NCBI RefSeq assembly: GCF_900109205.1
Contig: NZ_FNZB01000004.1
Coordinates: 223,736-287,735, forward strand
Reading direction: 5' to 3'
Length of the DNA stretch: 64,000 nt
Origin: Sphingomonas sp. OV641
Lineage (GTDB): Bacteria > Pseudomonadota > Alphaproteobacteria > Sphingomonadales > Sphingomonadaceae
The notes under the pieces are model-generated. The model saw nothing but the letters and a program-made list of their open reading frames with translations. It was not told where the DNA came from and did no database searches. Position 1 is the stretch's first letter; each line of letters begins with the position of its first letter. Positions 62,964-64,000 of this stretch are shown here, one piece after another. A program made the translations under genes and the position numbers.

Positions 62964-64000
62964 ATGCAGCAATTCGACTGGGCTGATCCCTTCCTGCTCG
63001 ACGAGCAGCTGAGCGAGGACGAGCGGATGGTGCGCGATACCGCGCGCGCCTATGCGCAGGAAAAGCTCGCGCCCCGGATCATCGACGCGTTCGCCAACGA
63101 GGTCACCGACCCGGCGATCTTCCGCGAGATGGGCGAACTGGGCCTGCTCGGCCCGACGATCCCCGAGGAGTACGGCGGCGTCGGCGCGAGCTATGTCGCC
63201 TACGGCCTCGTCGCGCGCGAGGTGGAGCGGATCGACTCGGGCTATCGCTCGATGATGAGCGTCCAGTCGAGCCTCGTCATGTATCCGATCCACGCCTATG
63301 GCTCGGAGGAGCAGAAGCGCAAATATCTGCCCAGGCTCGCCAGCGGCGAATGGATCGGCTGCTTCGGCCTCACCGAGCCCGACGCCGGCTCCGATCCCGG
63401 GGGCATGAAGACCCGCGCGGTCAAGACCGACGGCGGCTATGTCCTGAACGGCGCGAAGACGTGGATCTCCAACTCTCCCATCGCCGACGTGTTCGTCGTC
63501 TGGGCGAAGAGCGACGCGCATGGCGGCGGCATTCGCGGCTTCGTCCTCGAAAAGGGGACGAAGGGGCTGTCGGCGCCCAAGATCGAGGGCAAGCTGTCGC
63601 TCCGCGCGTCGATCACCGGCATGATCGTGCTGGAGGATGTCGAGGTCGGCGAGGAGGCTTTGCTCCCCGAGGTGCAGGGGCTGAAGGGCCCGTTCGGCTG
63701 CCTCAATCGTGCCCGCTACGGGATCAGCTGGGGCAGCATGGGCGCGGCGGAATTCTGCATGCATGCCGCGCGGCAGTACGGCCTTGACCGCCAGCAGTTC
63801 GGCCGGCCGCTCGCCGCGACGCAGCTCTATCAGAAGAAGCTTGCCGACATGGAGACGGAAATCGCGCTCGGCCTCCAGGCGAGCTTGCGCGTCGGCCGCC
63901 TGATGGACGAGGGCCGCTTCGCGCCGGAGATGGTCTCGATCGTCAAGCGCAACAATGTCGGCAAGGCGCTCGACATCGCCCGCGTCGCGCGTGACATGCA
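62964..64000 (+). CDS. Glutaryl-CoA dehydrogenase-like acyl-CoA dehydrogenase (partial, 3' end outside)
   Basis: 345 codons are visible from ATG 62964 (GAGGAG 8 bases upstream); the gene runs off the right edge. It starts [20 protein letters not shown] and has [38 protein letters not shown] and [18 protein letters not shown], all typical of glutaryl-CoA dehydrogenase, which oxidises and decarboxylates glutaryl-CoA to crotonyl-CoA. The catalytic Glu region lies beyond the window. It is 15 bases after RidA in the same operon. It would complete breakdown of the ring-derived dicarboxylyl-CoA, consistent with the proposed pathway. Confidence 0.9.
   Translation, partial: MQQFDWADPFLLDEQLSEDERMVRDTARAYAQEKLAPRIIDAFANEVTDPAIFREMGELGLLGPTIPEEYGGVGASYVAYGLVAREVERIDSGYRSMMSVQSSLVMYPIHAYGSEEQKRKYLPRLASGEWIGCFGLTEPDAGSDPGGMKTRAVKTDGGYVLNGAKTWISNSPIADVFVVWAKSDAHGGGIRGFVLEKGTKGLSAPKIEGKLSLRASITGMIVLEDVEVGEEALLPEVQGLKGPFGCLNRARYGISWGSMGAAEFCMHAARQYGLDRQQFGRPLAATQLYQKKLADMETEIALGLQASLRVGRLMDEGRFAPEMVSIVKRNNVGKALDIARVARDM

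Overview
The window is high-GC DNA with the gene content, codon use and intergenic repeats of an aerobic alphaproteobacterium, most likely a sphingomonad (Sphingomonadaceae). This rests on several TonB-dependent receptors, many exported or Tat-exported hydrolases of the DUF885 type, PaoABC-type oxidoreductase genes, and short intergenic elements that look like sphingomonad repeats. No rRNA, tRNA, CRISPR array, integrase or transposase was seen. 52 protein genes are supported; the last runs off the right edge.

Layout. 0.1-9.4 kb (+): an exported CMD-CMD-cupin protein, a YkgJ-like Cys-cluster protein, a periplasmic molybdenum aldehyde oxidoreductase (paoABC), an isochorismatase-fold hydrolase, an alcohol dehydrogenase and a flavin amine oxidase. 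9.5-12.1 kb: aldo/keto reductase and HxlR regulator (-) divergent from a PRISE-type reductase (+). 12.2-21.5 kb (-): DUF885 peptidase-like protein, TonB receptor, exported NTF2-like protein, M24 Xaa-Pro peptidase-like protein and two tandem amidohydrolases. 21.8-25.2 kb (+): DUF885, DUF3311 and a sodium:solute symporter, translationally coupled. 25.5-31.3 kb: a LysR regulator divergent from a DapA-like lyase and a three-subunit FAD/Fe-S amino acid dehydrogenase, then VOC and RidA-like genes and a clear terminator. 31.5-35.2 kb: a MarR regulator, an exported cupin and an island of four small poorly known genes separated by repeats. 35.2-41.1 kb: a third amidohydrolase divergent from an isatin-hydrolase/cyclase gene and a two-gene indolepyruvate oxidoreductase. 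41.5-51.2 kb (-): a run of TonB receptor, S9 dipeptidyl peptidase, DUF885, DUF3830, BASS transporter and FAD oxidoreductase. 51.6-56.4 kb: two DUF885 proteins with degenerate active sites and an aminotransferase. 56.6-64 kb (+): a tightly overlapping operon resembling the aerobic 2-aminobenzoyl-CoA pathway (monooxygenase/reductase fusion, SDR, MarR, enoyl-CoA hydratase, acyl-CoA dehydrogenase, thioesterase, RidA, glutaryl-CoA dehydrogenase).

How it may work together. The strongest unexplained signal is a LysR-box-like palindrome, TTGCR-N5-SGCAA, in six promoter gaps between 17 and 52 kb: before the NTF2-TonB-DUF885 block, between the tandem amidohydrolases and DUF885-SSS, between LysR and the DapA/dehydrogenase operon, before VOC-RidA, between the third amidohydrolase and isatin hydrolase-IOR (one mismatch), and between the second TonB block and a DUF885 gene. 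It suggests that one regulator, plausibly the LysR at 25.5-26.4 kb, controls a 40-kb set for uptake, peptide or amide hydrolysis and amino acid oxidation. My inference is a peptide or imino/aromatic amino acid scavenging system whose products reach acyl-CoA intermediates; the 2-aminobenzoyl-CoA operon next to it appears to be under separate MarR control. The substrate cannot be read from the sequence.
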